This document shows positions 17,881 to 26,652 of a stretch of DNA of 64,000 nucleotides, piece by piece (the stretch's first letter is position 1; each line of letters starts with the position of its first letter). A model generated the notes under the pieces. That model was not told where the DNA came from and made no database searches. It saw only the letters and a list, made by a program, of their open reading frames with translations. The position numbers were made by a program, and so were the translations under genes. This stretch comes from an uncultured Flavobacteriaceae bacterium. Lineage in GTDB: Bacteria; Bacteroidota; Bacteroidia; Flavobacteriales; Flavobacteriaceae. The stretch covers positions 682,001 through 746,000 of the forward strand of contig CALSRG010000001.1 of NCBI GenBank assembly GCA_943788695.1. The letters are read 5' to 3'.

Positions 17881-18627
17881 TTAGCGTTTGTTAGCTTCTA
17901 TGATATATTTTTCTAAAGCCATGGTCATCGAAGGGCTCTCTGGTGTTGGTGCTACAATATCGGCACGCAATTGTCTATCTTCAACCGCCTTTAGCGTGCT
18001 CGTCCCAAAAACAGCTATTCGGGTATTATTTTGTTTGAATTCTGGGAAATTATGATAAAGAGAATCAATTCCAGAGGGGCTGAAGAATACTAAAATATCA
18101 TAAGAAACGTCGGCAAGATCTGATAAATCGCTAATAACCGTTTTGTAAAAAGTCGCTAGTTGGTAATTGATGTTTAACTTGTCTAAAACACCAGTTATTT
18201 CAGGAGCAACTTTGTCGGTTGTAGGAAAAAGAAATCTTTCGTCTTTATGCTTTTTAACCATTGGAGATAACTCTTCGACTGTTCTTTTTCCAACATAAAT
18301 ACGTCTTTTTCTGTAAACCACATACTTCTGAAGGTAAAAAGCAATAGCCTCTGACAGACAAAAATATTTCATATCATCAGGAACCTTAAATCGCATTTCT
18401 TCTGCCACTCTAAAATAGTGGTCCACAGCATTACGACTCGTGAGTATTATAGCAGTATAATTCTTGAGATCAATTTTACCTTTTCTAATCTCTTTAGCAT
18501 CTAAGCCTTCAACATGAATAAATGGTCTAAAATCAATTTTTACCCGTTGTTTGTCAATCAGATTAAAATAGGGAGAATTTTCCGCCTTTGGCTGTGGTTG
18601 AGAAACCAGAATGGTTTTCACTTTCAT
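17881..18627 (-). CDS. hemD: Uroporphyrinogen-III synthase
   Basis: Closes and inverts ring D of hydroxymethylbilane in heme synthesis. The 248-residue protein has the two-lobed HemD layout: KTILVSQPQPKAENSPYFNL at the start, NYTAIILTSRNAVDHYF in lobe one, and YDILVFFSPSGIDSLYHNFP followed by IAVFGTSTLKAVED in lobe two; HemD is poorly conserved, so the call rests on these blocks and on synteny. It directly follows the DUF4271 gene (24 nt), the usual flavobacterial pairing. Confidence 0.88.
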   Translation of the reverse strand: MKVKTILVSQPQPKAENSPYFNLIDKQRVKIDFRPFIHVEGLDAKEIRKGKIDLKNYTAIILTSRNAVDHYFRVAEEMRFKVPDDMKYFCLSEAIAFYLQKYVVYRKRRIYVGKRTVEELSPMVKKHKDERFLFPTTDKVAPEITGVLDKLNINYQLATFYKTVISDLSDLADVSYDILVFFSPSGIDSLYHNFPEFKQNNTRIAVFGTSTLKAVEDRQLRADIVAPTPESPSMTMALEKYIIEANKR

Positions 18628-18651
18628 TGGGCAATGTTTGGTTAGTAGTCA

Positions 18652-19284
18652 CTAATTGAAGATTCTCCAAAGTAATACTATAGGAGTAATTTCAAAGGCG
18701 GAAAGGTACAAAATAAATAAAAACCACCACCGTCTAATTAAAAAACGAAATCGAAAAAATGTGCTAAAAAAACCGAGCAGTAAAATTAGTGTAAATAAAA
18801 ATAGTGTCGAATATGTAATCAGTATGCTTGTTCCAAAGTAATATACCGTCAATATATTGATGACCAATAGGAGCAAACCACAAAAATGTAGTGAATTCAT
18901 TTTCTGAAAGATAAATGATCCTACTTCATTTTGGATTTTAATTATTTTTCCTACTAATAACTCAACCAATCGTTTTACAAAAAAATAAACAAAAAGAATC
19001 CAGAAATAATGCCATAAAATGGTTACCGAAAATTCCGGTATTGTAGATTCGTTTGAGGTAACAAAACTCAAATAGGTTGCAAATGCCAATATAAATTGAA
19101 AGAACAATAGCACATCAAACCACTGTATGCCAATATAAAAGGGTCTTTTATAAATTTGATTATATGTACCATATCCAATGAGACGTAGCAGGTCATTGAA
19201 TCTTATAGGATTAGCTATTTTAGCAACAACAAGGAGCAGTGCCGAAGAAAGAAAAAGAAGGCTGTATTGGTCTAGAAAAGTCAC
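18652..19284 (-). CDS. DUF4271 integral membrane protein
   Basis: Protein of 210 residues with six to seven hydrophobic segments (SLLFLSSALLLVVAKI at the start, LHFCGLLLLVINILTVYYFG, LFLFTLILLLGFFSTF) matching DUF4271, a Bacteroidota membrane family. It is found next to hemD in Flavobacteria, as here, but no link to heme has been shown as far as I know. Low GC even for this region. Divergent from the glycosyltransferase gene. Confidence 0.85.
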   Translation of the reverse strand: MTFLDQYSLLFLSSALLLVVAKIANPIRFNDLLRLIGYGTYNQIYKRPFYIGIQWFDVLLFFQFILAFATYLSFVTSNESTIPEFSVTILWHYFWILFVYFFVKRLVELLVGKIIKIQNEVGSFIFQKMNSLHFCGLLLLVINILTVYYFGTSILITYSTLFLFTLILLLGFFSTFFRFRFLIRRWWFLFILYLSAFEITPIVLLWRIFN

Positions 19285-19346
19285 GATTTAGAATATCGTT
19301 AAAAATAGAAAGAAAAACCAACATGGCACGACACATTCAAAAACTG

Positions 19347-19354
19347 TATTTTTG
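19347..19354 (+). promoter_or_regulatory. Putative -7 box of the glycosyltransferase-pyrC operon
   Basis: TATTTTTG is an exact TAnnTTTG match 18 nt before the ATG at 19373, in the divergent gap with the DUF4271 gene. Confidence 0.45.
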
Positions 19355-19372
19355 TGAAAACTTAAATTCGTC

Positions 19373-20122
19373 ATGCACGAAATCCAATTTAATGATTCCT
19401 TAGTCATTATTCCTACTTTTAATGAAGCGGAGAACATTGAAGCACTTGTAAGACAAGTGCTTATAGTGCAGTTTCCTGTTGATGTTTTAGTTGTTGATGA
19501 TGCATCATCCGATGGCACTATCGACTTATTGAAAAACTTGCAACAGGAGTTTGTCGATCGTATCTTTTTAATTCAACGCCCAGAGAAATTGGGACTTGGA
19601 ACCGCCTACATAGCTGGATTCAACTGGGCTTTATCGCGCCATTATTCCTATATATTTGAGATGGATGCAGATTTTTCTCATCGTCCAGAAGATTTGATTA
19701 AGCTATATAATGCTTGTCATATCGATGAATTTGATGTTGCCATTGGGTCAAGATATAAAAAAGGCGTTCGCGTCGTCAATTGGCCATTCGGTAGGATTCT
19801 TTTGTCGATTGGTGCTTCTTTATATGTTCGTTTGATTACGGGTATGCCAGTGACCGATCCAACAGCTGGATTTATTTGTTATCGACGTAGGGTACTTTCA
19901 AATCTTAAGCTAGATCAAGTAAAATTTATCGGATATGCTTTCCAGATCGAAATGAAATTCTTGGCTTATAAAATGGGATTTCGGATGATTGAGATTCCAA
20001 TAGTCTTTTTTGATCGAGTAAAAGGGGTGTCAAAACTGAGTAAGGGTATTATCAAAGAGGCTATCTTTGGTGTGATAAAAATGAAATTTAAAAGTTTATT
20101 TGGAAATAATTATGACAATTAA
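19373..20122 (+). CDS. Polyprenol-phosphate mannosyltransferase-like GT2 enzyme
   Basis: Family-2 glycosyltransferase of 249 residues resembling the catalytic domain of dolichyl-phosphate mannose synthase: SLVIIPTFNEAENIEALVRQ, VLVVDDASSDGTIDLLK, the metal-binding FEMDADFSHRPEDL (D-x-D) and TDPTAGFICYRRRVL. It ends without a membrane domain, so it should be a cytosolic or membrane-associated enzyme loading a sugar onto polyprenyl phosphate for envelope glycans. First gene of an apparent operon with pyrC and a DUF4296 lipoprotein gene. Donor sugar is inferred only. Confidence 0.9.
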   Translation: MHEIQFNDSLVIIPTFNEAENIEALVRQVLIVQFPVDVLVVDDASSDGTIDLLKNLQQEFVDRIFLIQRPEKLGLGTAYIAGFNWALSRHYSYIFEMDADFSHRPEDLIKLYNACHIDEFDVAIGSRYKKGVRVVNWPFGRILLSIGASLYVRLITGMPVTDPTAGFICYRRRVLSNLKLDQVKFIGYAFQIEMKFLAYKMGFRMIEIPIVFFDRVKGVSKLSKGIIKEAIFGVIKMKFKSLFGNNYDN

Positions 20123-21458
20123 CAACTTCATTTTAATTAAAAATGGTCAAATCATAAATGAGGGTAAGTCTTTAAATGCTGATATTCTTATTAAAAACGA
20201 TCGTATTCTTTCTATTGATACCGATATAACTCCGCCATTAAATACTCAAATTATTGACGCTACTGGTTTAATTGTCATGCCTGGCATCATAGATGATCAA
20301 GTTCATTTCAGAGAACCGGGCCTTACGCACAAAGCAACTATAGGCACAGAATCAAGGGCAGCAATTGCAGGTGGCATTACTTCTTTTATTGAAATGCCTA
20401 ATACCAATCCTCAAACCACGACTATTGAAAAACTAGAGGAGAAATTTGATATTGCAGCGCAGACCTCTTTTGCTAACTATTCGTTTATGTTTGGTGGCAC
20501 GAATGACAATCTCGATGAAATTTTAAAAATAGACCCAAAAAAAGTAGCGGCCTTAAAGTTATTTTTAGGCTCTTCAACGGGCAATATGTTAGTTGATGAT
20601 TTGGAGGTTTTAGAGAAAATTTTCTCGAGCACAAAATTAGTTATTGCGGTACATTGCGAAGACGAAACAACCATTAGAGCGAATTTAAAATCTTATGTAG
20701 AAACATATGGTGATGACATTCCAATGTATTGTCATCCTATCATCCGCTCTGAAGAAGCCTGTTATATATCATCATCACGCGCTATTGGTTTGGCCAAGAA
20801 AACGGGTGCGCGATTGCATGTTTTTCACCTTTCAACAGCAAAAGAAATGGCGTTGTTCAGAAACGACATTCCGCTTAAGGATAAAAAAATAACTGCTGAG
20901 GTATGTATTCATCATCTGTGGTTCACAGATGAGGATTATTCAAAGAAGGGGAGCTTAATCAAATGGAATCCAGCAGTCAAATCGGCAAACGATAGAGACG
21001 CATTGTGGGAGGCGTTAATTGATGGTCGCATTGACGTGATTGCAACCGACCATGCACCGCATACAATTGAAGAAAAGACCCAGCCTTACACCAAGGCACC
21101 ATCAGGCGGTCCATTGGTCCAGCATGCACTTCAAGCGATGATGGAATGTGTGCATCAGGGCAAAATTGATTTGCCTATGATGGTTCAAAAAATGTGTCAT
21201 AATCCAGCCATCCTTTTTGATGTTAAAGACAGAGGATACCTTAAGCCTGGATATTTTGCTGATATTGTTTTAGTTAATCCGAATCAACCCATAACCGTTC
21301 AAAAAGATCAATTGCTTTATAAATGCGGTTGGTCTCCATTTGAAGGCGTATCATTTCAATCACAGGTCACACATACCTTACTTAACGGTCAATTGGTTTT
21401 TGTTGACGGGGAGGTTTCTGAAAATAAGGCAGCTAAGCGACTAACTTTTAACAGATAA
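20112..21458 (+). CDS. pyrC: Dihydroorotase / amidohydrolase
   Basis: Third step of pyrimidine synthesis. The 448-residue product has the type I dihydroorotase layout: IDDQVHFREPGLTHKATI (HxR metal motif), EMPNTNPQTTTIE, VAALKLFLGSS (carbamylated Lys region), HVFHLSTAKE, and the active-site ATDHAPHTIEEK. The Met at 20112 (MTINNFILIKNG) fits the family; an earlier ATG at 20100 lies further inside the glycosyltransferase gene. Either way it overlaps that gene, implying coupled translation. Some relatives are allantoinases, but the pyrimidine role is favoured. Confidence 0.93.
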   Translation: MTINNFILIKNGQIINEGKSLNADILIKNDRILSIDTDITPPLNTQIIDATGLIVMPGIIDDQVHFREPGLTHKATIGTESRAAIAGGITSFIEMPNTNPQTTTIEKLEEKFDIAAQTSFANYSFMFGGTNDNLDEILKIDPKKVAALKLFLGSSTGNMLVDDLEVLEKIFSSTKLVIAVHCEDETTIRANLKSYVETYGDDIPMYCHPIIRSEEACYISSSRAIGLAKKTGARLHVFHLSTAKEMALFRNDIPLKDKKITAEVCIHHLWFTDEDYSKKGSLIKWNPAVKSANDRDALWEALIDGRIDVIATDHAPHTIEEKTQPYTKAPSGGPLVQHALQAMMECVHQGKIDLPMMVQKMCHNPAILFDVKDRGYLKPGYFADIVLVNPNQPITVQKDQLLYKCGWSPFEGVSFQSQVTHTLLNGQLVFVDGEVSENKAAKRLTFNR

Positions 21459-21463
21459 GAATC

Positions 21464-21997
21464 ATGTTCATTAGATCGTCAAAATGGTATTGCGTAATTC
21501 TGTTTTTTTTGGGTTGCGAAATGGGTAATTTCAAGGCACCCAATAAGCCTAAAAATCTGATTTCTGAAACTCAAATGGTGGATGTCTTATATGATATGGC
21601 AGTTTTAAATGCCGCAAAAAATATTAACAAGAGAAATCTTGAAAATACGGGTGTTCTGCCTACGAATTTTGTTTTTGAAAAGTATAAAATCGATAGTTTG
21701 CAATTTGCACAAAGCAGTACTTATTATACATTTAAGAAAGAGCTTTTCGCCCGGATTTACGATAGTGTTTTAAACCGTTTAGAAAGAGATAAAACTAATT
21801 ACGAAGCAGCATATGCTAGGGAAGTAGCTTTAAAGGATTCGTTAGCATCGTTAAAAAGTGTTAATAGAGATTCAATTAATAACTTGAAGGAGAAAAGGCG
21901 CGTGTCTATGTCTTTGTCTGATCGGAAAGAAAAAATCGACAGTTTGAGGCAATTGAATCTGAAAGCGGTTGATACTTTAGGCCGAGCGTATTTGTGA
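21464..21997 (+). CDS. DUF4296 lipoprotein
   Basis: Lipoprotein of 177 residues: hydrophobic signal ending LFFLGC, then a helical ~70-residue domain (ISETQMVDVLYDMAVLNAAK, LQFAQSSTYYTF) that is the DUF4296 signature, and a charged coiled-coil tail (DSINNLKEKRRVSMSLSDRK). Function unknown; the family is restricted to Bacteroidota and usually sits after pyrC, as here (5 nt). Its last 92 nt overlap the convergent SDR gene, which is unusually long for a gene overlap. Confidence 0.87.
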   Translation: MFIRSSKWYCVILFFLGCEMGNFKAPNKPKNLISETQMVDVLYDMAVLNAAKNINKRNLENTGVLPTNFVFEKYKIDSLQFAQSSTYYTFKKELFARIYDSVLNRLERDKTNYEAAYAREVALKDSLASLKSVNRDSINNLKEKRRVSMSLSDRKEKIDSLRQLNLKAVDTLGRAYL

Positions 21998-22922
21998 TTT
22001 TGGATCCGTCATAAATCGTTCTACTGGCCATTGAACGCATGCTAGATTTGGTAACGCGTCGCTGTTTCTTAAGTAAGACACTTCTTATAGCATCTGCCCA
22101 TCGGGCAATGTTAAGTTTAAAATCGGACGCTCGATGTCGGGGTATTTTTGCCTCTAAACCAACCGCCATTTCCGTCAACACTCTTTTCCATTCTGCGTTC
22201 TCACTAATCAAAATGAACCGCTCAATAGAAATATTACTGCTCATTAATCCTGTCATGGCATTAACAACATCCTTCACATCAACAAAGCCAGTTCTTCCTG
22301 TTGGATGATATTTTAACCCTCTTTTGATCATAGTAAATAAAGTGCCACTTCCACTTTTCCAATAGCCTGGACCAATAATCACTCCTGGGTTCACCATAAC
22401 GGCAGCAAGTCCTTCCTGAGTGCCTCTCCATACCTCCATTTCTCCACCATATTTGGTTAAAGCATAAGCTGAAACTTGTTTATCTGATTGCCAATCTTGC
22501 TCTTCGGTGACAGCTTGATTTGTTTTGGACGAACCTATTGCAGCGATTGAGCTCACGTAGCATAGTTTTTCGATTTTAAATTGAAGACATAAATTCACCA
22601 CATTGGCCGTGCCAGTAATATTAACATGACGCATTTTGTAATAGTCATTCGGTTGAAAAGAAATTAAGGCTGCACAATGGTATACATGTGTTATTCCCTC
22701 AAAGGCCGATTGTAATTTTGGAACATCTGTAATATCACCCAGAACCCATTCTATTCTATTGAATAGTGTTTTTGGATCATCAGAATAATATGAAAATACA
22801 TGTTTGACTTTTGACAATCGCTTGTCATTACGATAGAGCGCTCTCACCTTTTGACCTTTAAGTGCCAATTCATATAGCAAGTGACTGCCAACTAAACCCG
22901 TTCCACCTGTAACTAATATCAT
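21906..22922 (-). CDS. NAD-dependent epimerase/dehydratase family protein (extended SDR)
   Basis: Extended short-chain dehydrogenase of 338 residues. The NAD site is MILVTGGTGLVGSHLLYELA, the catalytic Tyr-Lys pair is YALTKYGGEMEV, and the substrate-side Ser lies in LCYVSSIAAIGSS. It resembles the dihydroflavonol reductase/sugar epimerase-like SDRs common in Bacteroidota; substrate unknown. The 3' end overlaps the DUF4296 lipoprotein gene by 92 nt in opposite orientation. Divergent from tyrS. Confidence 0.88.
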   Translation of the reverse strand: MILVTGGTGLVGSHLLYELALKGQKVRALYRNDKRLSKVKHVFSYYSDDPKTLFNRIEWVLGDITDVPKLQSAFEGITHVYHCAALISFQPNDYYKMRHVNITGTANVVNLCLQFKIEKLCYVSSIAAIGSSKTNQAVTEEQDWQSDKQVSAYALTKYGGEMEVWRGTQEGLAAVMVNPGVIIGPGYWKSGSGTLFTMIKRGLKYHPTGRTGFVDVKDVVNAMTGLMSSNISIERFILISENAEWKRVLTEMAVGLEAKIPRHRASDFKLNIARWADAIRSVLLKKQRRVTKSSMRSMASRTIYDGSKITNTLGLKYQPLSDSIASNCRFFLSDQTKT

Positions 22923-22966
22923 ACGACGAATTTAGGGCTTTTTCTTTTCTCATAAATTGAATGCTA

Positions 22967-22974
22967 TATCTTTG
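22967..22974 (+). promoter_or_regulatory. Putative tyrS -7 box
   Basis: TATCTTTG is an exact TAnnTTTG match 17 nt before the tyrS ATG. Confidence 0.5.
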
Positions 22975-22991
22975 TAGAAATTTGGAATCAA

Positions 22992-24296
22992 ATGGCTCAA
23001 CATTTAGTCGATGAATTACGATGGCGCGGATTGCTTCATGATATGACCCCAGGAACTGAGGAGAAACTTAAAAATGGCATGACGACGGCCTATATTGGAT
23101 TTGATCCTACAGCTGATGCCTTGCATGTTGGGAGTTTGGTGCCTGTGATTTTAATGGTACACTTGTTCAAAGCAGGACATAAGCCAGTAGCTTTACTAGG
23201 TGGTGCTACAGGTATGATTGGCGATCCCTCTGGGAAGAGTGATGAGCGTAATTTACTGGATGAAGTGACTTTGAACCATAACGTTAACGGTATCAAGTCC
23301 ATCTTAGAAAAATATTTAGACTTTAATAGTGCTGCAGCTAATGCGCCGCTTTTAGTCAATAATTACGACTGGATGAAGTCGTTTACTTTTATCGAATTTG
23401 CTCGAGAAGTAGGTAAACGGATCACGGTCAATTATATGATGTCTAAAGATTCTGTAAAAAAACGTCTGCAAGGTGATACTGGTGCAGGAATGTCCTTTAC
23501 CGAATTTACTTATCAATTGATTCAGGGTTATGATTTCTATTACTTGCACAAGCATTTCAACTGTGAATTACAGATGGGTGGTAGTGACCAATGGGGTAAT
23601 ATTACCACAGGGATGGAGCTGATTCGCCGAATGAATCCCGATCAAGACACCCATGCTTTTGCGCTCACCTGTCCTCTGATCACAAAGTCTGATGGGTCTA
23701 AATTTGGAAAGTCAGAATCAGGTAATGTATGGCTAACAGCAGAGCGTACTTCAGTGTTCAAATTTTACCAGTTTTGGCTCAATGTCACAGATGAGGATGC
23801 AGAGAAATACATCAAAATATTCACCTTTTTAGATAAGGTTACCATTGATGATCTTATTAAAGCACATCAAGAAGCTCCGCATCTGCGATCACTTCAAAAG
23901 TGTCTGGCAAAAGAGGTAACAGCATTTGTTCACGGCGAAGAAAGCGTTGCTCAAGCGGAACAAGCTTCTGGAATTTTGTTTAGTAAAGATTTTAAAATGG
24001 ATATCCAAAGTTTGGACAAATCTCTATTTAATGAGGTGTTCGAGGGGGTGCCAATCGTAATTTTGCCAATATCAGAGCTCACCAATGGACTTGATATGAT
24101 CTCTGCTTTATCAGCTAAAACCCAATTTTTAGCCTCTAATGGTGAAGCCCGTCGTGCTTTACAGGAACAGTCCATTTATGTTAACAAAGAAAAGGTTGGT
24201 CTTGATTATAGAATTGCGACAAACGACTTAATTCATGAAAAATATATCGTGATTAATAAGGGCAAGCGACAAACATATATCATACAGTTTTCTTGA
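22992..24296 (+). CDS. tyrS: Tyrosine--tRNA ligase
   Basis: Charges tRNA-Tyr. Class I enzyme of 434 residues: AYIGFDPTADALHVGSLVPV carries the HIGH-type motif (HVGS), YQLIQGYDFYYLHKHFNCEL and QMGGSDQWGNITTGMEL bind tyrosine, and the KMSKS loop is the variant KFGKS in DGSKFGKSESGN. The C-terminal ~60 residues (ARRALQEQSIYVNKEKVG) form the S4-like RNA-binding domain. Stands alone between the divergent SDR and the convergent carotenoid genes. Confidence 0.97.
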   Translation: MAQHLVDELRWRGLLHDMTPGTEEKLKNGMTTAYIGFDPTADALHVGSLVPVILMVHLFKAGHKPVALLGGATGMIGDPSGKSDERNLLDEVTLNHNVNGIKSILEKYLDFNSAAANAPLLVNNYDWMKSFTFIEFAREVGKRITVNYMMSKDSVKKRLQGDTGAGMSFTEFTYQLIQGYDFYYLHKHFNCELQMGGSDQWGNITTGMELIRRMNPDQDTHAFALTCPLITKSDGSKFGKSESGNVWLTAERTSVFKFYQFWLNVTDEDAEKYIKIFTFLDKVTIDDLIKAHQEAPHLRSLQKCLAKEVTAFVHGEESVAQAEQASGILFSKDFKMDIQSLDKSLFNEVFEGVPIVILPISELTNGLDMISALSAKTQFLASNGEARRALQEQSIYVNKEKVGLDYRIATNDLIHEKYIVINKGKRQTYIIQFS

Positions 24297-24445
24297 GTTA
24301 CGCACTATCGTATTCCTTTGATTTCATAGTTTCTCCTGAAATTTTGTTAGAATCTTTTTTATTAAATGTGATGTAAATGCCAATTTGAAACATTGCATCG
24401 AATGATGCCACTAAAGAAAAAAATAGAAATTATTAGTTTTAATTT

Positions 24446-25108
24446 TTATTTCAGCAACAAGGTAAAAGTCCCAAAGAATAAAATGTGCAGCAAGAATAGG
24501 TGGTTGGAATACACTTGTGGGCGATTGGTAACCAAGCTGTGATACAGAAATTGTAACGGTAACGCTGCGATAAGCCAACCGAGATAATTGGAAATGGGAG
24601 CTGTGCCTGATGCAAAATTCCAATAGTCAAACATGGGAGCTACAGGCTCTATACAGAGGTCAATCAATACCATCATGATACTACCAAATACTGTTGCCAT
24701 AAACAAGCGCTTTGGAAATAATCGCGCTGCTGCAGATCCAGTAATAAATGTTAGTGTAACCCAATTGGCACCAATTAAGATAGGGACACCTAAGAATTTT
24801 GACCCTAGGTTTTCACCATAGGAATAGGTGCCAAAAACAAGTCCAGTTTGTACGCCGACAATTTCGACTACTAAGCCAAAAACATAGACCAAAACAACAG
24901 TGGTGACTACCTGTTCGTTAAAGGTGCTAAGATTGATGAGTAATAGCACAAAACAAAGCAATAAATTGAGAGGAGTGAGTTGCAAAAACAAATCTCGATT
25001 ACCATACAATATACCAAGTATACCAGAACAAAACACCAACCAAGTGACACCAATGGAAATCCACATAACACGATTAACGGGAAGGAATAGTTTTTTAATC
25101 ATTTTCAA
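24446..25108 (-). CDS. cruF: Carotenoid 1,2-hydratase-like membrane protein (CruF family)
   Basis: Membrane protein of 220 residues with six to seven helices, matching the carotenoid biosynthesis family of CruF/bisanhydrobacterioruberin hydratase: VGVQTGLVFGTYSYGENLG, KFLGVPILIGANWVTLTFIT, and the acidic DLCIEPVAPMFDYW motif. CruF adds water to the 1,2 double bond of an acyclic carotenoid end. It overlaps the CrtD-like desaturase by 14 nt, so the two are co-translated. In Flavobacteria such a pair belongs to the saproxanthin/myxol route; which product forms here depends on genes outside the window. Start at 25108 or the Met two codons later. Confidence 0.85.
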   Translation of the reverse strand: MKMIKKLFLPVNRVMWISIGVTWLVFCSGILGILYGNRDLFLQLTPLNLLLCFVLLLINLSTFNEQVVTTVVLVYVFGLVVEIVGVQTGLVFGTYSYGENLGSKFLGVPILIGANWVTLTFITGSAAARLFPKRLFMATVFGSIMMVLIDLCIEPVAPMFDYWNFASGTAPISNYLGWLIAALPLQFLYHSLVTNRPQVYSNHLFLLHILFFGTFTLLLK

Positions 25109-26558
25109 TTAAATCAGTTACAATTTTAGCTGAGAGCAAGCAAAGAGGTATCCCGCCACCCGGATGTACACTTCCTCCGCAGAAATATAAATTCTTAATG
25201 TTTTGCGAGAAGTTAGCGTGCCTCAAAAAGGCGGACATTTTTCCATTACTCGAGGCACCATACAATGCTCCTTTAAATGAACCAGTTCTTTGTGCAATGA
25301 TTGGAGGCGTCATAACATATTCTTCTTCGATAAAATTAATGAGGTCTACCCCTAACGTTTCGTTGAGATGGCTCAATACGGATTGTTTTAATTGATCAAC
25401 CATGCTTTCCCAATCTTGACCTGAGTCACACGGGGTGTTGATCATTACAAACCAATTCTCACATCCATCGGGAGCGTCACCTGCAACATCTCTTGAGGTG
25501 ATGTTTACATAAATGGTTGGATCAACTGGAATGGTGTTGTCCTTGAAAATAGCCTTGAATTCTGCTTGATAATCCTCTGAAAAAAAGATATTATGCAATT
25601 CTAGCTCTGGAAATGTTGTCTTTATGCCCCAATAAAAAATGATGGCTGAACTTGACCGCGCCTCGTTTAATGTGCGTTCTGGTGCATCACAATTTGGCAT
25701 CAATTGACGGTAGGTGGGTACTACATCCATATTTGAGATGACTACATCAGAATGGATCTCAATATCTTTAAGGCGGATGCCTATGGCTTGTTTATTTGAC
25801 ACCAAAATTTCATCTACCGTTTGATTTAAATGAATTTTTACACCACATCTTATAGCCAAATTAGTGATAGATTGGCTGATGGAAATCATACCTTTTTCAG
25901 GAATATAAGTGCCATAGTGTTGCTCAAGATGCTGCACAAGTGTCATGATACCTGGTGTTTGAAATGGGTCGGAGCCATTGTACGTGGCAAATCGATCATA
26001 GAGCTGAACCAAATGCGGTTCTGTTAGTTGCTTTTGATTGACCTGATGTAAACTTTGGCTGATTTCAAATGAAAAGAGTTGTTTGATGCACGCCCAAGTT
26101 TCTTTCCGCAACAAACCGCGCCATTTATGTAGTGATTGCTCTAAGAACAAAGGTGCCGTAAGATCATATTTTAATTTGGCTCGATCTAAGTAGGATTTGA
26201 GTATATCGGCTGATACACCTAGCTTAACTTCTACCTCTTCAAGATATCGATTTTGATCACCAAAGGCATTCAATATTTTGCCATCCTTCCAGAAGTACTT
26301 GCATCCAATTTCTTTCCGATTGTATTTAAAATAATCTTTTGGATTTTCTCCTGCCAATTCAAATAATGATGTGACAAATTGCGGCATTGTAAATAAGGAA
26401 GGGCCTGCGTCAAAACGATAGCGACCAAGCTCAAAGGACGATAGTTTACCCCCGGTAAAATTATTGGCTTCATAAACAGTCACTTCATGCCCAGCTACGG
26501 CCAATCTCACCGCTGTGGCCAATCCTGAAATACCTGATCCAATTATGATTACTTTCAT
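25095..26558 (-). CDS. crtD: Carotenoid desaturase, CrtD/CrtI family
   Basis: FAD-dependent carotenoid desaturase of 487 residues. The FAD site is VIIIGSGISGLATAVRLAVAG followed by VYEANNFTGGKLSSFELG; YRFDAGPSLFTMPQFVTSLF is the family block after it; RFATYNGSDPFQTPG and GTYIPEKGMISISQSI are typical; the C-terminal FAD block is NLYFCGGSVHPGGGIPLCLLSA. CrtI (phytoene desaturase) and CrtD (1-hydroxy-carotenoid 3,4-desaturase) share these motifs; the direct overlap with cruF favours CrtD, since hydration supplies its substrate. No crtB, crtY or crtZ is nearby. Confidence 0.87.
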   Translation of the reverse strand: MKVIIIGSGISGLATAVRLAVAGHEVTVYEANNFTGGKLSSFELGRYRFDAGPSLFTMPQFVTSLFELAGENPKDYFKYNRKEIGCKYFWKDGKILNAFGDQNRYLEEVEVKLGVSADILKSYLDRAKLKYDLTAPLFLEQSLHKWRGLLRKETWACIKQLFSFEISQSLHQVNQKQLTEPHLVQLYDRFATYNGSDPFQTPGIMTLVQHLEQHYGTYIPEKGMISISQSITNLAIRCGVKIHLNQTVDEILVSNKQAIGIRLKDIEIHSDVVISNMDVVPTYRQLMPNCDAPERTLNEARSSSAIIFYWGIKTTFPELELHNIFFSEDYQAEFKAIFKDNTIPVDPTIYVNITSRDVAGDAPDGCENWFVMINTPCDSGQDWESMVDQLKQSVLSHLNETLGVDLINFIEEEYVMTPPIIAQRTGSFKGALYGASSNGKMSAFLRHANFSQNIKNLYFCGGSVHPGGGIPLCLLSAKIVTDLIEND

Positions 26559-26652
26559 TGAAATTTATCCTTGTAAAAATCCGTTTTATTTATGTTATGA
26601 AGTAGAACAATTACTATTAATTAAAAAGATTTTTAAACAATGACCTTCATAA

